Shown: positions 23,235 to 35,768 of the stretch, in pieces
How positions within the stretch are numbered: position 1 is the first letter of the stretch
Layout: each line of letters begins with the position of its first letter
Assembly: GCA_014773175.1 (NCBI GenBank)
Contig: VXCM01000285.1
Location: forward strand, 372,001-436,000
Length of the DNA stretch: 64,000 bases
Direction: 5' to 3'
Source: Lucifuga dentata
Taxonomy: Eukaryota > Chordata > Actinopteri > Ophidiiformes > Bythitidae
The notes under the pieces: generated by a model
Database searches by the model: none
Told to the model about the DNA's origin: nothing
Seen by the model: the letters and a program-made list of their open reading frames with translations, nothing else
Made by a program: the position numbers and the translations under genes

Positions 23235-23901
23235 ATGGCAGAGTTGAAAGAGAGAATAGAGCCATTTAGCAGGCTCGCAGGTGTAGGAAGTGTGCTGACT
23301 GTGATTGAGCTTAAACACCAATTAGTCATGAGGCCGCCTTGTCCTGAGGTCATGTCAGTCCTACGGGAGCACTGTCCAACCATCACTCACCCTCCTGCTG
23401 TTTGTTTTGGTTGTTTGCCCGCCTGATTGGGCTGATTGCTGACTGATTGCCAGCCAGGTTTATGCCTTTCAGACGGTGAGAGTCCAACAGCTGAATCAAG
23501 AAGAGGTATGGTGTTGTGTGTTTACATATTTAGAGCTCTATGTCTGGTCATACGTTATACATTATAGTAGGCTGAGGCTTGGCCAAGCGTACAGACTGAA
23601 TGTCCTGCCATGAAGAATCTCCCTCTGCCCTCAAACATAAACAGTTGGGTGGTGGGGAATTTGTTTTTCCTGTTCGATTCCAATTCCATTTTCTAAAATG
23701 TCAATGGTAAACATCAGAAAGTAAATGCTTCTCTCTAGTTTCACCACTGTTGATCAGATTTAAAACCCAAAATATTGACAAGAATGCAATGCGCTCACAA
23801 GACATGTTTTAGATCAGGACGGAGACTCCTTTTATTCCTCATTGTGAAGCTCTCATCCTCTTGTCATTACTACCCCATCTCTATCATATTCTTTTTGTTT
23901 G

Positions 23902-24785
23902 ATAATAATAATAATAATAATAATCTTTATTTATATAGCATCTTTAAAAACAGAGTTCAGGAAGTGCTTTGATAACTATTAAAAGAACTAACAAAACAGA
24001 CAAATCAACACAAAATAAAAAATAAGGCATTAAAAACAATACAGCAAACATTAAAAAATGAATAAAAAGCAAGCCTATAAAAATGGGCCTTGAGCTGTGA
24101 TTTAAAAGCAGACACTGAATTGGCAAGCCTCAGATTATTCCAGAGTTTTGGGGCTCTTACTGCAAAGGCCTGATCACCTTTGGTTAGATTTGGTAATAGT
24201 AAGGAGGTTAGAGCCTGAGGATCTGAGGCTGCGTGCTGGCTCATGAAATGTTAACATGTCACAAATATAACTAGGAGCCAGATGTGAATGAGCTTTAAAA
24301 GTAATAAGAAGAATTTTAAAAGCAATTCTAAAATGAACAGGGAGCCAATGTAGGGATGCCAAGACAGGGGTGATGTGTTGCTGTCTGCTGGAACCAGTAA
24401 AAGCCGAGCTGCTGCATTCTGAACTTGTTGGAGGCGTAAGATTAATTTTTAATTAATGCCAGAAAGGAGGGAATTGCAATAAGTCTGGAGAAAATAAGCT
24501 GTGAATGACCTTTTCAAGATTACTGTAGGAGAGCATGGGTTTAATTTTCACAATGGATCTGAGCTGGAAAAAGCAGGACCAGTTTTTTCACATACGGTTC
24601 AAAAGTCAAATCACAATCTAAGATTACAAGTTTCTGGCAGACAGTTTAACATTAATAGATAAAGGGCCAAGACCGTTGCTAATAAAATCACAGGAACTGG
24701 GAGAACCAAAGAGAATTATTTCAGATTTTGAGCTATTAAGCTGATGGACCTGCTCAGAAAACCCAGACCTGAATACAACATTTTC
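23902..24785 (-). mobile_element. 5'-truncated L2-type LINE with reverse-transcriptase C-terminal relic
   Basis: Read on the minus strand, the element encodes the conserved C-terminal end of an L2/CR1-group reverse transcriptase in broken frames. 'SLHWLPVHFRIAFKILL' is followed by 'HLAPSYICDML' and 'ARSLRSSG' (about 24362-24174), then 'KGDQAFAVRAPKLWNNLR' in another frame (about 24244-24005). Upstream, 'LSYSNLEKVIHSLFSPDL' is also recognisable (about 24500). The 3' UTR ends in an (AAT)n tail at 23902-23924, seen as (ATT)n in element orientation. Frameshifts, stops and the missing 5' part show a dead copy. The 5' edge near 24785 is approximate. Confidence 0.85.
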
Positions 24786-26256
24786 AGGCTTGTTGGCTTA
24801 GGCTTGCCAAAGGAACACAAATTCACCACAAAATGACTCCTGCAATGCACTGAATATCACAATTTGATGACATTGGATACATCAAGGTAGGAATTTTGTT
24901 AAAGATTCATCTAAAAAGTGTGGTTTTACATTACAATCTAAACACAGATTTACTTAATTACCCCTCTTTCCCAGTCATCATTCACTCATCCACTCAGCAG
25001 AATTCAAATCAAGAGGCAGAATCAAATCTGAGATGCTGATCTGCTCCAATCAGGAAGCCTGATCTCAGGACTTTTGCAATATCTGGTTTATAATAGGCCC
25101 AGCTGCTGTGGGGATGATGCTGAAGATTGATTGGACTGTTGGAGACTTTGGTCCCTTCCATCCCTGTCACTGGGTGATGGAATGTAAGATGGAAGTCCCA
25201 TATCACAACCTGGTTGCCATGGTGTCATAACATCATACTCTGTTTTCTGAGCAGTTATTCTCTATGATCCTCCATTGTCATGGATTCTTTGTTTGTTATG
25301 AATATAAATATTGACTGGAGTTTGCCACCTGCACGAAAGTAAAGGAGCAAAGGGGGGNGGGGGGGGGGGGGGACATGAAATTCTAGTGAGCTGTCAGGAA
25401 GTAATCTGGACCGGGGCTCGCAGGAGAGAGGGAATGATTTCCTTCTGCTTCTGTTTGCACTCACACAGAGATTTGCGTGAAACCAGTCCTTCCCACCACA
25501 TGGCTCACACGCTCTCTCTGCATATCTCAATACTGACCCACAGCTTATCGATCTAGCTGCTCACACTGCATCAGCGAGGGGCGTTAACCCAATCTCTCCA
25601 AGCAAACATAAAACAGCTGTGCTGCCAACTTTCATAAAGCCAACTGACCACCTCTGTGAAAAGCATCTCCCTGGCTGCATTCAAGATGGTGGAGATGTCC
25701 TTTGGTTTTGAGGAGCTCAAATCTTGTGGCTTTGAAGCTTCCAGGAAGCTCTTCTCTCACACAGCATTGATAACACACAGGCTTTAGGGCAAAATCAGAC
25801 ACATCTGTTCGCTGTCTGCAGGAAATGAAGAAATAATGGCGAAATTAAATGTCAGCATGTAATGAGACTGGATCAGGCTGCAACTGATGTTTAATTTTAT
25901 ATATAATACTTATTACAATATCCCAATGATTGGTTGAGTGTCACCGTGAAACTATGTGAGCGTTCAATTTTAATTAAAATATGAATATTTAAGTTAAGAG
26001 GTGTACACCCAATACTGACATCCATTATGTACATCATCATTAGATATAACAAGATAGGAGATACTGTACAATATCATACAAATCATAGCAGTTATTTTTT
26101 ATTCATACCACTGTCTGCCTAAGCGGATACTGGTTTTATATAAAAGTACAATTCAGAGAGACGGTGCTGCTTCTCTGTCCATATGGCTGAATCCCAGAAG
26201 AGACTGTGATGTGGATCTGACACGATCCACTTCATCATCCCCACAGGTCATCTATC
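24786..26256. other. Intergenic, no supported gene
   Basis: Spacer with a G-run gap at 25352-25372 (N at 25358) and no recognisable coding or RNA feature. Confidence 0.5.
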
Positions 26257-26383
26257 ACCACTGACAGGCCGAGGAGCAGTGTCAGGCTGGCCAGGAGCCC
26301 GAGGAGATTTGGGGGGGGANACCACTGACAGGCCGAGGAGCAGTGTCAGGCTGGCCAGGAGCCCGAGGAGATTTGGGGGGGGA
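26257..26383. repeat. Exact 63-bp duplication around N (assembly artefact)
   Basis: Positions 26257-26319 and 26321-26383 are identical and flank the N at 26320. Each copy ends in a run of eight G. Confidence 0.85.
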
Positions 26384-26754
26384 CTGTGCTCTGAGTGCCC
26401 CACAGGGTGCTTCTACCCACATGTACTTCAGAAGACTTCTTGTAGTGCCGTGCAGTGATTAATTCAACCTGTCCTGTGACAGACTGAGAAAAACAGAAAA
26501 TGCAGGGTGACCAACGCAACGATCACACTGGAAGATGGCCTGAGCGATCTGAATCCAGGGTGTTAGCATGGAAACACGCAGCTCCTACTTTTTTACAGGA
26601 TATAAACTGGGAAGAAGAGATATGAGGGAAACAATTCAACAATCTTTGATGGCCTTAAAAATCTTAAAAATGGGAAGGTTCCGCCATTGTAGTGGATCAG
26701 TGGAGGAAAGCAGCAGCGGAGGATTATTTAATACTGTCAAGTCACGCCTGCACT

Positions 26755-26966
26755 GTAAAATGTGACAAGTTGATCTTATACTTAAAAAAAAAATCTAGGA
26801 AACTGATTGCCTTGAAAAGGGTAAGTAAATATAACTATATAGTCTTAAGTTTAAGCAGACAAAATAAACATAACTTAAGACTAATGGTTATATTAATTTA
26901 CCTTTTTCAAGGCAATCAGCTTCTTAGGTTTTTTTTTTAAGTAAGATCATCTTGTCACATTTTACA
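26755..26966. mobile_element. Fold-back (MITE-like) element of about 212 bp
   Basis: The left end TGTAAAATGTGACAAG is the exact reverse complement of the right end. The symmetry continues inward for about 80 bp: A-run against T-run, CTGATTGCCTTGAAAA against its complement, then GGTAAGTAAATATAAC against its complement with mismatches. Short mirrored TCTTAAGTTTA and AACTTAAGAC pieces occupy the middle. There is no coding capacity. No clear target-site duplication flanks it, so the superfamily is undecided. Confidence 0.8.
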
Positions 26967-28079
26967 ATATGTTGCATCAAAATAAATATTCAGTAATTTA
27001 GTAATTAGTAAGTCTAGTACTTTTAATAAATTTTGAAATTTAGTAATGCCAAGAATAAGACTGAAAGAAAACTTTGAATAAATGCTGGTTTTGGAATGAA
27101 TGAAACTGGGAGAGGGGGCTTAAAACAATTTATATCTGTAAGTATGCTTGTTCACCCAAATGTGCATGTGTATTTATGTAAGTGTGTATCTTTGTGAGAG
27201 TGTGTGATCGTGTGTGTGTGTAGCCGTACTGCTCTCCCACTTGTTTCGGCAAGCGGTGGCGTGTCATCCAGATGTGGCAGCTAGAGTTCAGCTGGTCCTG
27301 CAAATTTTCCCTCTGAGCTCCTTACCAGACTGGATTTCTGCAAAGAAACGTGTGTGTTTGTGTGCGTGTCTTTGTCTCTTCCTCCCCTTGGCCACATCTC
27401 CCTCTCCTCTTCCATCTGTCCTGTTTTTTTTCTTTCTATCCTTCTCCGTTGTATTACTTCCTCTTCCCTTTATCCTCGTCCTCATTTTCTCTCTGCCTTT
27501 GTCCTCTGTCCTTTTGGAAGCCAGACTGCGGTTGAATTTTCTACATCCTCACTTGCATATGATTATCTAATTCAGACCTACTGTGCTGTATTATGGAGAA
27601 CAAATCTTTCTCCCTTTTGGTTAAATTACTATATGTTTTTTCCTCCATGTCCAGATTTATAGTTACATTTGATGTCTTTATGTGCTCATGCTTGACTTTT
27701 CTGGTACATTAATCATTAAAATCCTATGTAATTCATTGCGTTAGATAGAATTGAGGAGTGAGTGTTTTCAGAGGGAACAAATCTGCTGCTGTTTAATTCC
27801 TTGGCTGAGGTACAGCTGACTTTATATCTGACAAATATGGGAAAGAATCATGTGAGAACTTTAACAGAGATCTGCCTGAGCAATGTGCAGCACACACCAT
27901 CCTTCTTTTTAACAGCTTACAGAGAAAGTTCCTGTGGTTTAGGGAACATACGTGTCCACTTTCACTGAAAAGAGTGATCTACATGCTACTGTAGATCTCT
28001 GTGTATGTGTGTGTGTGTGTATGTCTGCATTACTTTGTCTATCTCTGCCTAACATTTAAAAGCACTTGAGTGCAGCCGT
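26967..28079. other. Intergenic, no supported gene
   Basis: Spacer with short GT-rich runs near 27170-27220 and a pyrimidine-rich stretch at 27360-27530. The open frames over the pyrimidine tract reflect composition. Confidence 0.5.
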
Positions 28080-28640
28080 GGAAGAATACTCAAATTCTTT
28101 ACCTAAAGATTTACCTAAAATTGCTCATACTGCAACAGAAGAAAAATGCTTTTTCATGAACGGCAAGTGTGAACATTGTTGGCTCTCCAATGTTGGACAG
28201 TTTGGAATAAAATAATGAAAATATTGGAATGAAAAAAAAGTCCAAATTTGAAGTTACAGTCTGTCATTCAAAATTAGAGATACAGGGTTTTTCTACCGTG
28301 AAAAACCTTGTGTCCATAGGATTACACACGTCTATAGAGTAAATTCTCTGGCCTCTTTTCCTTCCTACAACATTTAGGTAATGTATAATCCATAAACCTA
28401 AAACAAAGTTGAGATATAACATTTATCTGAAAACAGCAATATTTCCCCTCGAAATGTTATTGACTCAAAATGTTATTGACTTCCTCACAGTGGAAATGCT
28501 AAAGTACATTCACCTAAAAACTACAGTAATTTACTGGAAATAAAGGCTGTTCTAACAGTGACTAAAGTTATGCAGTATTGTCTTAAATGGACCTAATTTA
28601 TAATTTGCTTTAATGTAGGAAAAACTGGTCTTCAAATATA
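28080..28640 (-). repeat. Dispersed repeat block, copy A (tentative)
   Basis: The block contains a diverged match to sequence in blocks B and C. The reverse complement of 28265-28300 reads AACCCTGTATCTCTAATT, near C's AACCTTGTATCTCCAATT at about 35140. The edges are uncertain. No coding capacity was seen. Confidence 0.4.
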
Positions 28641-29280
28641 TTTGGATTCAAGACTTGAGCATCAAACAAAATACTGACAAGCTCCAAAGTGATTTTAGTT
28701 CCAAGCAGTTTATCCATAGAGGGAAAGCACAGCAAGACCAAAAAAAAAAAAAAAAACAAAAAAAAATCTCTCAAAAATGTTTAAGTCGTGTTTTCACAAG
28801 GGCTTTGACACATGGATTAGAGAGCTTCACGTGAGCTACAAGGAACAAGGAGTGAACTACACTGTGTATAAACCCAGAAACGATAAACATTAGAAAAAAA
28901 CCTCTTTCATCAATATCATTATTCATCTGTGGCTATAAAGCTTGCCTGTGTGAAGAGGCGAGTTCTGGTTTGATCTGGAAACAGGATGTGGGCAGGAGAA
29001 CTCGGCATCGGCCACATGCCTTGGAACCTCTGGAGCTCATTTGCATAGGTTATGTGTATGTGTGTCTGTGTGTGTTTACATTTGTGTGCATAAGTGTGTG
29101 TTTATACCAGTGTTTGGGCTGTAGCTAGGTGTCCAATGACCAAACTGCATGTGTGACTGTGCACTTGTGCGTGTATATGCTTGCAAATGTTTGGATCATG
29201 CCTCTATTTAGTGAAATGGTTGTGTATCTCAGTCTGTGTGTGCATAAATGTGTGTGTTCCTTCTTCCGTTTCTTGCGTAG

Positions 29281-29430
29281 GCTTCCATTCCCAGCACAGC
29301 ACCATCCATGGCATCCCCGCTGGCACTGTCTTCAGCCCACCCTGGAACAGTCACAGACAGGCAGCCAGGCTGTCTGTCTCCCTCAGTCTGTCGTCAGCCC
29401 GCACTACAGCCTCACCTCTTGATCTTTCTG
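29281..29430 (+). other. Possible non-coding exon
   Basis: A GC-rich segment follows a pyrimidine tract and TAG (acceptor-like) and ends at CTGGCA followed by GTATAT (donor-like). All three forward frames stay open across most of it, but the peptides look like composition only. It may be a lncRNA exon or chance. Confidence 0.2.
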
Positions 29431-30799
29431 GCAGTATATGGTATGGTTCAAAATCAAAACATAAAGAATAAAACATTCATTCTAACAAGTGATGACATCT
29501 TGCAATGGTTTTATTTAAAAAGTAAAAATTAAAATTAAAATATTAATCAAAAAATACATTTAAATTTATATTAAACATTAAAAAATTAAATAAATTAAAT
29601 AAGTTAAATAAATATTAACAAATTAAAATTAAAAATTAGTTCAAGTGGCAAAAAGTCAGTATTTGACATTAACTTAAAACTGACACAACACTCCTCTAGA
29701 ATTACAGCAGATTTTGTCACTTGATTCAAGAAAATATTTTACATTGAAAACAATAAATGGCTTTACAATGAGCATTGATATACTAGCAAACAAGGCCAGG
29801 TCATGCAAATGATGCATGACATCGTGTAAAAAAAAAAAAAGGGAAAGCATGCAGTGGAACTCTGTTCTGCTTGGTGAATGTTTGATTTTGATCACTAGCA
29901 ATGAGGCTTCGATGCCAGTCTGTGACCCTGCTGCATAGCTGTAGCCTGTCAGAGTCTTCTGGAAAGTTCAAATGCATAAACAAACAAACAAGGGAAGGAA
30001 AATGTGAGAAAATATGAGCAGGCAAACATGAGCACCTTGGCCTGAGTAATGAGCTAGCAGAGCTAGAAGAGCTCCCTTCGCCACGGTGATGGATGGCTTG
30101 TTTTGTGCTGAGAAAGCATCATCTGCATGATCTGTGATTAATGTTATTATGTGACTTCTGTTTTCATTCTGGGAAGCTTTTCTCTTGTAACTGCTGATGG
30201 ATTTTCAGTATCTCTCAGTGTGCAGTGATTTCTTGCAATGATTTGTTCTCTTGGTGACTTGGTGGTTTGCTACTTTTGAAGTGTATCCCAAGTGTGTCAC
30301 TTGTTAGAATAAAAGTAGTTCAGCTCATCAAGAAAACTGGCCCTATAAAATCAGAAGCAATTAAAAGACGCTGAATTTGTGCAATGAAATGATAGATGAC
30401 ACTGATAAGAGCAACTGTGAGTTATGAAAACAACAGACAGCTCCAAGAACATTGCAGGGATTGCAGTTCTCCTCCTCCAAACTGCTCCTGTTAGACATTA
30501 TCTTCAAAAAGAACACAGGGGTGTAATAAATGAATGTTATGTCTGGACATGCAATGCTTTTTGAAACGTAGTCCAATCTTTGTTGTTGGCCTCTAATCAT
30601 CCAGAGCAAAAACAAGAAGGGCTCTATTTCTAACTTACAGGGATTTAACCACAAAGATACCCTTAGTCTCAATCATTCCTCCTCTTCTTGTATATTCTGA
30701 TGTGCATTACTGGCATTGAACTTTACTTCATCATACCACACTAGTGACAGAAGAACACAAAGCTTTATTAATGGAAAATGCTCCATTACACATAAACCT

Positions 30800-31410
30800 T
30801 CTGGATCTGAAGTACAAGTACTCAATGTGAAAAGTGGTCCTTATTTGAGAGTTTACAGTAATTTCTGGCCCATTAATATGGATCTGGAACATGATGCAAA
30901 AATAGTGAAAATCCCCAGATTTAGAGGTTTTTCATCTTAGAGTTTAATTTAATGAATTAATTAAATTGATATTTCAATTAACCAATTAATCTAAAAAAAA
31001 AAAAAAAAANAAAAAAAAAAAAAAAAGCCATCTTGGAGATCCAAGGTTTGTCACCTGCTGGCGTGAAATCTCCAGTTTTGTGGATTTTTATCCCTTCAGG
31101 TCACTTACAGTATTACAAGCTCATTTACACTACAGCAAATTCTCCAAACCTCCTGTCTAACTTTTCTAAAACTCTTGAGATGATAAAATTGCAATTGAGC
31201 TATAACGAGACTAGACTAAGAAAACTAAGGTTTTTTTTTTTTGTTTGTTTTTTTACCAAGCAACAGCAATATTTCACCAGTTTCTTTCATTTAAAAGTCT
31301 TAATCTGCAAAGTAATCAGAAATTGCAGGCTTCAGGTAAATACAGTAGAGTACAAAATACATTTCCCAGTGTACTTGAGTATAGTTTGAGTAAATGTACT
31401 TTTAAATTCC
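30800..31410 (+). repeat. Dispersed repeat block, copy B (tentative)
   Basis: It shares CTTAATCTGCAAAGTAA (about 31298) exactly with copy C (about 35392). Its middle part (about 31030-31100) resembles the reverse complement of copy C's middle (about 35140-35210). It is interrupted by a poly-A gap with an N at 31010. It ends near 'GAGTAAATGTACTTTTAAA', close to copy C's end. Confidence 0.5.
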
Positions 31411-32201
31411 AAGTTACATGCTTCATCTCGAACAGAACAATTTGTATGAGAGGTCATTTTCAAAGACATTTCAACAGAACAGTTTTGAACACTTTGGCCA
31501 TTATGAGGAACAAGGAAGAAATGTGTCATTTTCTACAGACCGGATGATCTTCGTAGCCACGTGGCCACTGTGTCTTCTATGCGTCAGATTTACTGGCCAA
31601 GTTCACAACCATAATGTGGCGCCTGCTGATGAATCACTGTTACCAAACTCTGGCTTTGCTGAGATTGTGATTTATTGGGTTGAACACACTGGTGTCTTTT
31701 GAGTCAATACTTGTGTGGCTTTCAAACACAGGAAATTGAGCTTTTCATGTATTTCTCTGCTACGGAAAGGAAGCTGAAACTTGTTTGAGATCTATAGATT
31801 TTTCCTGTGGTCCATCATGATATACTGCGATAATATGCTTTTTTTTTGTTTGTTTGTTTTTTACTACTTTGTCATTAACTGAATGATTACAGCTTGTTTT
31901 CTAGCTATTGTTTCATTGATCCTACATATCTTGGCAGTGGCACACTAGACCATAAGTTCAATAATAGTGGGTAAACACAAGGCATGCAGAGAAACACAAT
32001 CGATGCCTCTCTGCCTCTAGAAATATGATCCTACACCTGGACTCCTTCAAACTATCCCAGCACCTCCACGAAAAACCAAAAGAGAAAGTGTCTCTTTAAG
32101 GGATAACTCACAGAGGAAAGAGAAAAGCGGCAAAGAAAGGAGAGGAGGTGTGTGTATGCATACGTGTACATGTCAAACTGACAGACACATCTACTTGGGA
32201 G

Positions 32202-32202
32202 G

Positions 32203-32238
<36 letters not shown>

Positions 32239-32239
32239 A
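32202..32239. repeat. (GA)n microsatellite
   Basis: A GA run with a few interruptions, about 38 bp. Confidence 0.9.
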
Positions 32240-32390
32240 TGAAGAGACAGCATTGCATTAGGCACTAAGAGCCTTTCCTTTCTCGCTAAAGGCTAATGCA
32301 ATTGCCACAATAAGAGTGTCTCAACGGAGGCTGTAAAAAAACAAGAGGGGAATGAAAGAGGAGAGGCAGGAGGGAGGGAAGAATGGAGGG

Positions 32391-32412
32391 GGAGAGAGAG
32401 AGAGAGAGAGAG
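32391..32412. repeat. (GA)n microsatellite, short
   Basis: A GA run of about 22 bp inside a purine-rich region, 32340-32440. Confidence 0.9.
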
Positions 32413-32509
32413 GTAGAAAAGAGAGAGAGGAGGGAGGGAAGAAGGAGAACTGGTAGCACTGCCTCCAGACTCTCATATGGACAGTGGATCTCTTGGGATA
32501 ACTGGTTGA

Positions 32510-32512
<3 letters not shown>

Positions 32513-32571
<59 letters not shown>

Positions 32572-32572
32572 N

Positions 32573-32635
<63 letters not shown>
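32513..32635. repeat. (CT)n - N - (GA)n compound tract
   Basis: A CT run (32513-32571), one N (32572) and a GA run (32573-32635) form a near-perfect inverted repeat about 60 bp per arm. The N marks an unresolved join, so the inversion of phase may be real or an assembly join of opposite strands. Confidence 0.9.
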
Positions 32636-32637
<2 letters not shown>

Positions 32638-32639
32638 CC

Positions 32640-33123
32640 AGTAGCATGCAGGCAGCAGTTACCAGCCAGCTGGCTGGGTGTGTTAACTCCACATCTGACC
32701 TCTATGGGAACAGAGCAGCCTCCTCTCCTCTCATCTTGGCAAGCTGTGGGAACATAGGGGCAGATCTTAATTTTTCCCTCTGCTGTCGAACTCTGGAAAC
32801 AGCCTGGATGGAGCAGCACATGACAGGAAGGACATCAGCCTTGGCAGCAAGACCTCATCTGCAGCTCTTGGTGTTGAGGGTTGCACTGCCGACTGTTTTT
32901 GGATCTGAAGTGGCACAGTTGCCACAGCCTGCCATTCGCACTCTGACCACCATGCAGCTGTCTAGTCAGTCACTTTTTAGCCAATCAGATTGTGAGGTAG
33001 CCAGCCAGGGTGGAAGTCGGGCAGTGGAGTCCATCCTATAGGTCAACTCGGCTTTGTTCATATCCTCATCTGAACTCTGAGGTGACTTACCTTACTGAGT
33101 ATCAACAGCAGACCTGTGGGCTT
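32640..33123 (+). other. Possible first exon of an unidentified transcript
   Basis: A non-repetitive, GC-richer block follows the CT/GA tract and ends in a strong donor context (GGGCTTG then GTGAGTGAC at 33124). A 131-codon frame starting at ATG 32646 ends at 33041 before the donor. Its peptide shows no known domain, so if transcribed the block is more likely untranslated or lncRNA sequence. Confidence 0.25.
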
Positions 33124-33234
33124 GGTGAGTGACAAACACCCCTCTCTGTCTCACACACATTTTCTCATTTTAGCTTTTTCCTAATTCTGGGTGTTTTACT
33201 TTCTGTTTTCAAATTGTATTAATTTTGCCTCATT

Positions 33235-33236
<2 letters not shown>

Positions 33237-33289
<53 letters not shown>
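33237..33289. repeat. (TC)n microsatellite
   Basis: A TC run of about 53 bp. Confidence 0.95.
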
Positions 33290-33292
<3 letters not shown>

Positions 33293-34954
33293 CCCCTTAT
33301 TGTTTTTTCTTTTTTTGACAGCTGACTTGTCACAAATTTGATCAAAGCATTGGTTATAGAGTTTATGCAGTTGCCTTAATTCATACACATGGGTGATTTC
33401 AGCTGGAATCAAAGATATAATTATTATATTTATTCTTCAGGCAAAGCAGCATAGTGTATATTGAAAGGTCATATTAATAAAATCCATATGTTGTGATACT
33501 GTGAGAACAGAAGAACAGGTAGTATACCTGCACAGCTGTATCTCAAATGCAGCTCTTTAGCAAACTGGGGAGGTCTATGGAACACCATTGCTGTTTGGGA
33601 AAGGAGCATGATGTGATAAACTAACCCTCAAGTAAAGCGCACTGAACATTTTTGGACAAATAGTTCAAATATTTGAGCACGATCCAAGGCTTTGTCTGGG
33701 TCTGCTAAATCAGTGGTTTAAGGCTGTTCCCATGTGTAAGAGCAATGTTACTAAAGAGCAATGTTCCTTAAAGATTTATGTTTCTGGATTTACAGTGTAA
33801 ATGATAAAAATGCAGTTTCATAGACAACACATGGAGGATTCTGCTTAAGTAAAAACTTTCAAATAGGTCAAACAGTGCATATCCACTCTGGCAGATGTTG
33901 ACAAGGGCGTTGTCACAAGAACACTGAACAGATGTTTGTTATTTGAGTTCGGCTGCTGATGCCGTCCTCATCGATACAGTTTACGGTTGTAGCTTGGTGT
34001 GTGAGTGCTGCTATGTGCGGTGTGTGTTCTCATGCACCTGTGTGAGTCTACAGTATGTTGTGTATGTCAGTGTCCTGTGTGCACCCACATGGCTGTCTCC
34101 TCTGTGGTGTTTTCATGGTTTGCCTGAACTTTGTGTGTTCCCGGCTCCTTTCAGATCAACTGCAGAGTGTTTAAGTGTGCGGGGCAGCATGGTTTCCTTT
34201 GGCTCTTTCAGCCTAGCCATGCATCTACCACAGAGAACTCCTGTCTGAACCGAGGCAATTAAAGCACACATCCAAGCCATCCAAGCCATGAACCAATAGA
34301 AGGAGCCTTTGATAGGCTCCAACTGATGCATGTTTACTTTTTACGACCAACCAAGTAGTAAACAGCTTGCCTTATTGGCGCTGGAGTGCGAGTTTAAATA
34401 CATGCCTGTTCGCACACAAATACCACACACACATATGCAGGCACACACACAAATGCTACGACACACAAAGGCTTGTAAAGAAGTCAGCACAAGCATGCTG
34501 CAATGTAAACAGGCTCTTTTCTTCTTCTACCGAGATATTAAAAACCAGAGAAATTGCCAAGAGTAACAATGCTGCCAGCTCAATCTGTTTGCCAGTCATT
34601 GATTTCATAATCAGGTTTGTCAAGCTATGCCTGGCTGTTTTTTTTTAGCTACAGACACAGCAGCAGCAGCAGTAGCCTCCAATTGAAGCCATGTGTGGTG
34701 GAAAAACAGGCCTGAGTTTGTGGAGAGATCGCATGCTTGGAGTGGGAGGGAGCCTGCCGGTTACAGAGGTCACAATCCGAACACACCAACTCCTCTTGGC
34801 TTTCTCACACGCCATGCTGACGGTTGCATCGAAATAGTCAGCCATGATAAGTCCCTCCTCTTCCTCACTCATCTTCTTTACCTGAATGAATTGCAGGTGT
34901 GACTTCAGGTACCAGCTGCTCTGATTTTAGTCTCTCAGATCCTTCATGATTATA
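33290..34954. other. Intergenic, no supported gene
   Basis: Spacer without a recognisable gene. A GT-rich stretch lies at 33990-34090 and a (CA)-rich stretch at 34410-34460. Confidence 0.5.
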
Positions 34955-35580
34955 TATGCTTCAATACAAGTAAAAGTCCTGCGTTTGAAATTCTACTTAA
35001 GAAAAGTAAATAAGTATTAGCAATATAATTACGCAAAAATACAAAGTAGTCATCGTGAAGAATGGTGGCTGGGACATGTTAATGCATCAGTGATGAAAAT
35101 CACAAAAACTGAATTCATCTAACACTGAGAAGAACCTTGTATCTCCAATTCTGGAAAGGATAATAAAAGTCCCCAAAACTGGAGCCTCAAAGTCTTTCAC
35201 CTAAAACCTTAAATGTGTTGGATGAAAAACCCTTTATTCCAAATTTTTGACTAAGTTCTTTGACCTTTTCCCCTTTCTAAAAGTGTTGAGCTCAAAACTG
35301 TATTGTGACATCAAGCTAAAAGAAGGCTTGCAAGGTTTTTAGCGACAACCACAATATTTTATAATTTTATCTCATGTTGAATTTTGTTTCTTAATCTGCA
35401 AAGTAACTACAGCCACTAAATGTAGTGGAGTTAAAGCACAATATTTCCTCCTAAATATAGTAGAGTGGAAGTTGATGAGTGTCAAAAAATTAAAATACTT
35501 ATGTGCAAATACTTCAGAATTGTACTATTCTTGAGTCAATGTACTCAAGTTACTTTTGGCTTCTGAGTGAGGGAAACTAG
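34955..35580 (+). repeat. Dispersed repeat block, copy C (best-preserved)
   Basis: The left part reads like the start of a repeat common in teleosts ('CAAGTAAAAGTCCTGCGTTT', 'CTACTTAAGAAAAGTA'). The right part has 'CAAAGTAACTACAGC', 'AAATGTAGTGGAG' and 'CAATGTACTCAAGTTACTTT', typical of the other end. The middle (about 35090-35340) is a different segment also seen in blocks A and B, so one repeat is probably inserted in another. No coding capacity. Confidence 0.6.
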
Positions 35581-35768
35581 GAACTAAATTTGGATTCCTG
35601 GTCTTTACCCTCCTGCCGTACAGGGTGTGCCACAAAACAAGCAGTTACTATATTTAAGTCTGGTTTAGGACTTTAGTAAAGCTAGTTTCACTAATAGCAC
35701 CACTGATAGATCATGCTGTCCTTACACGAAGCCTGCAGTCTAATGTAAGATATGAAAAAAAGACGTTT

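Noticed and set aside
32286..32819. Long open frames on both strands with Ser-Leu and Glu-Arg runs
   Set aside because: They are translations of (CT)n and (GA)n runs with an N in the middle and have no protein content.
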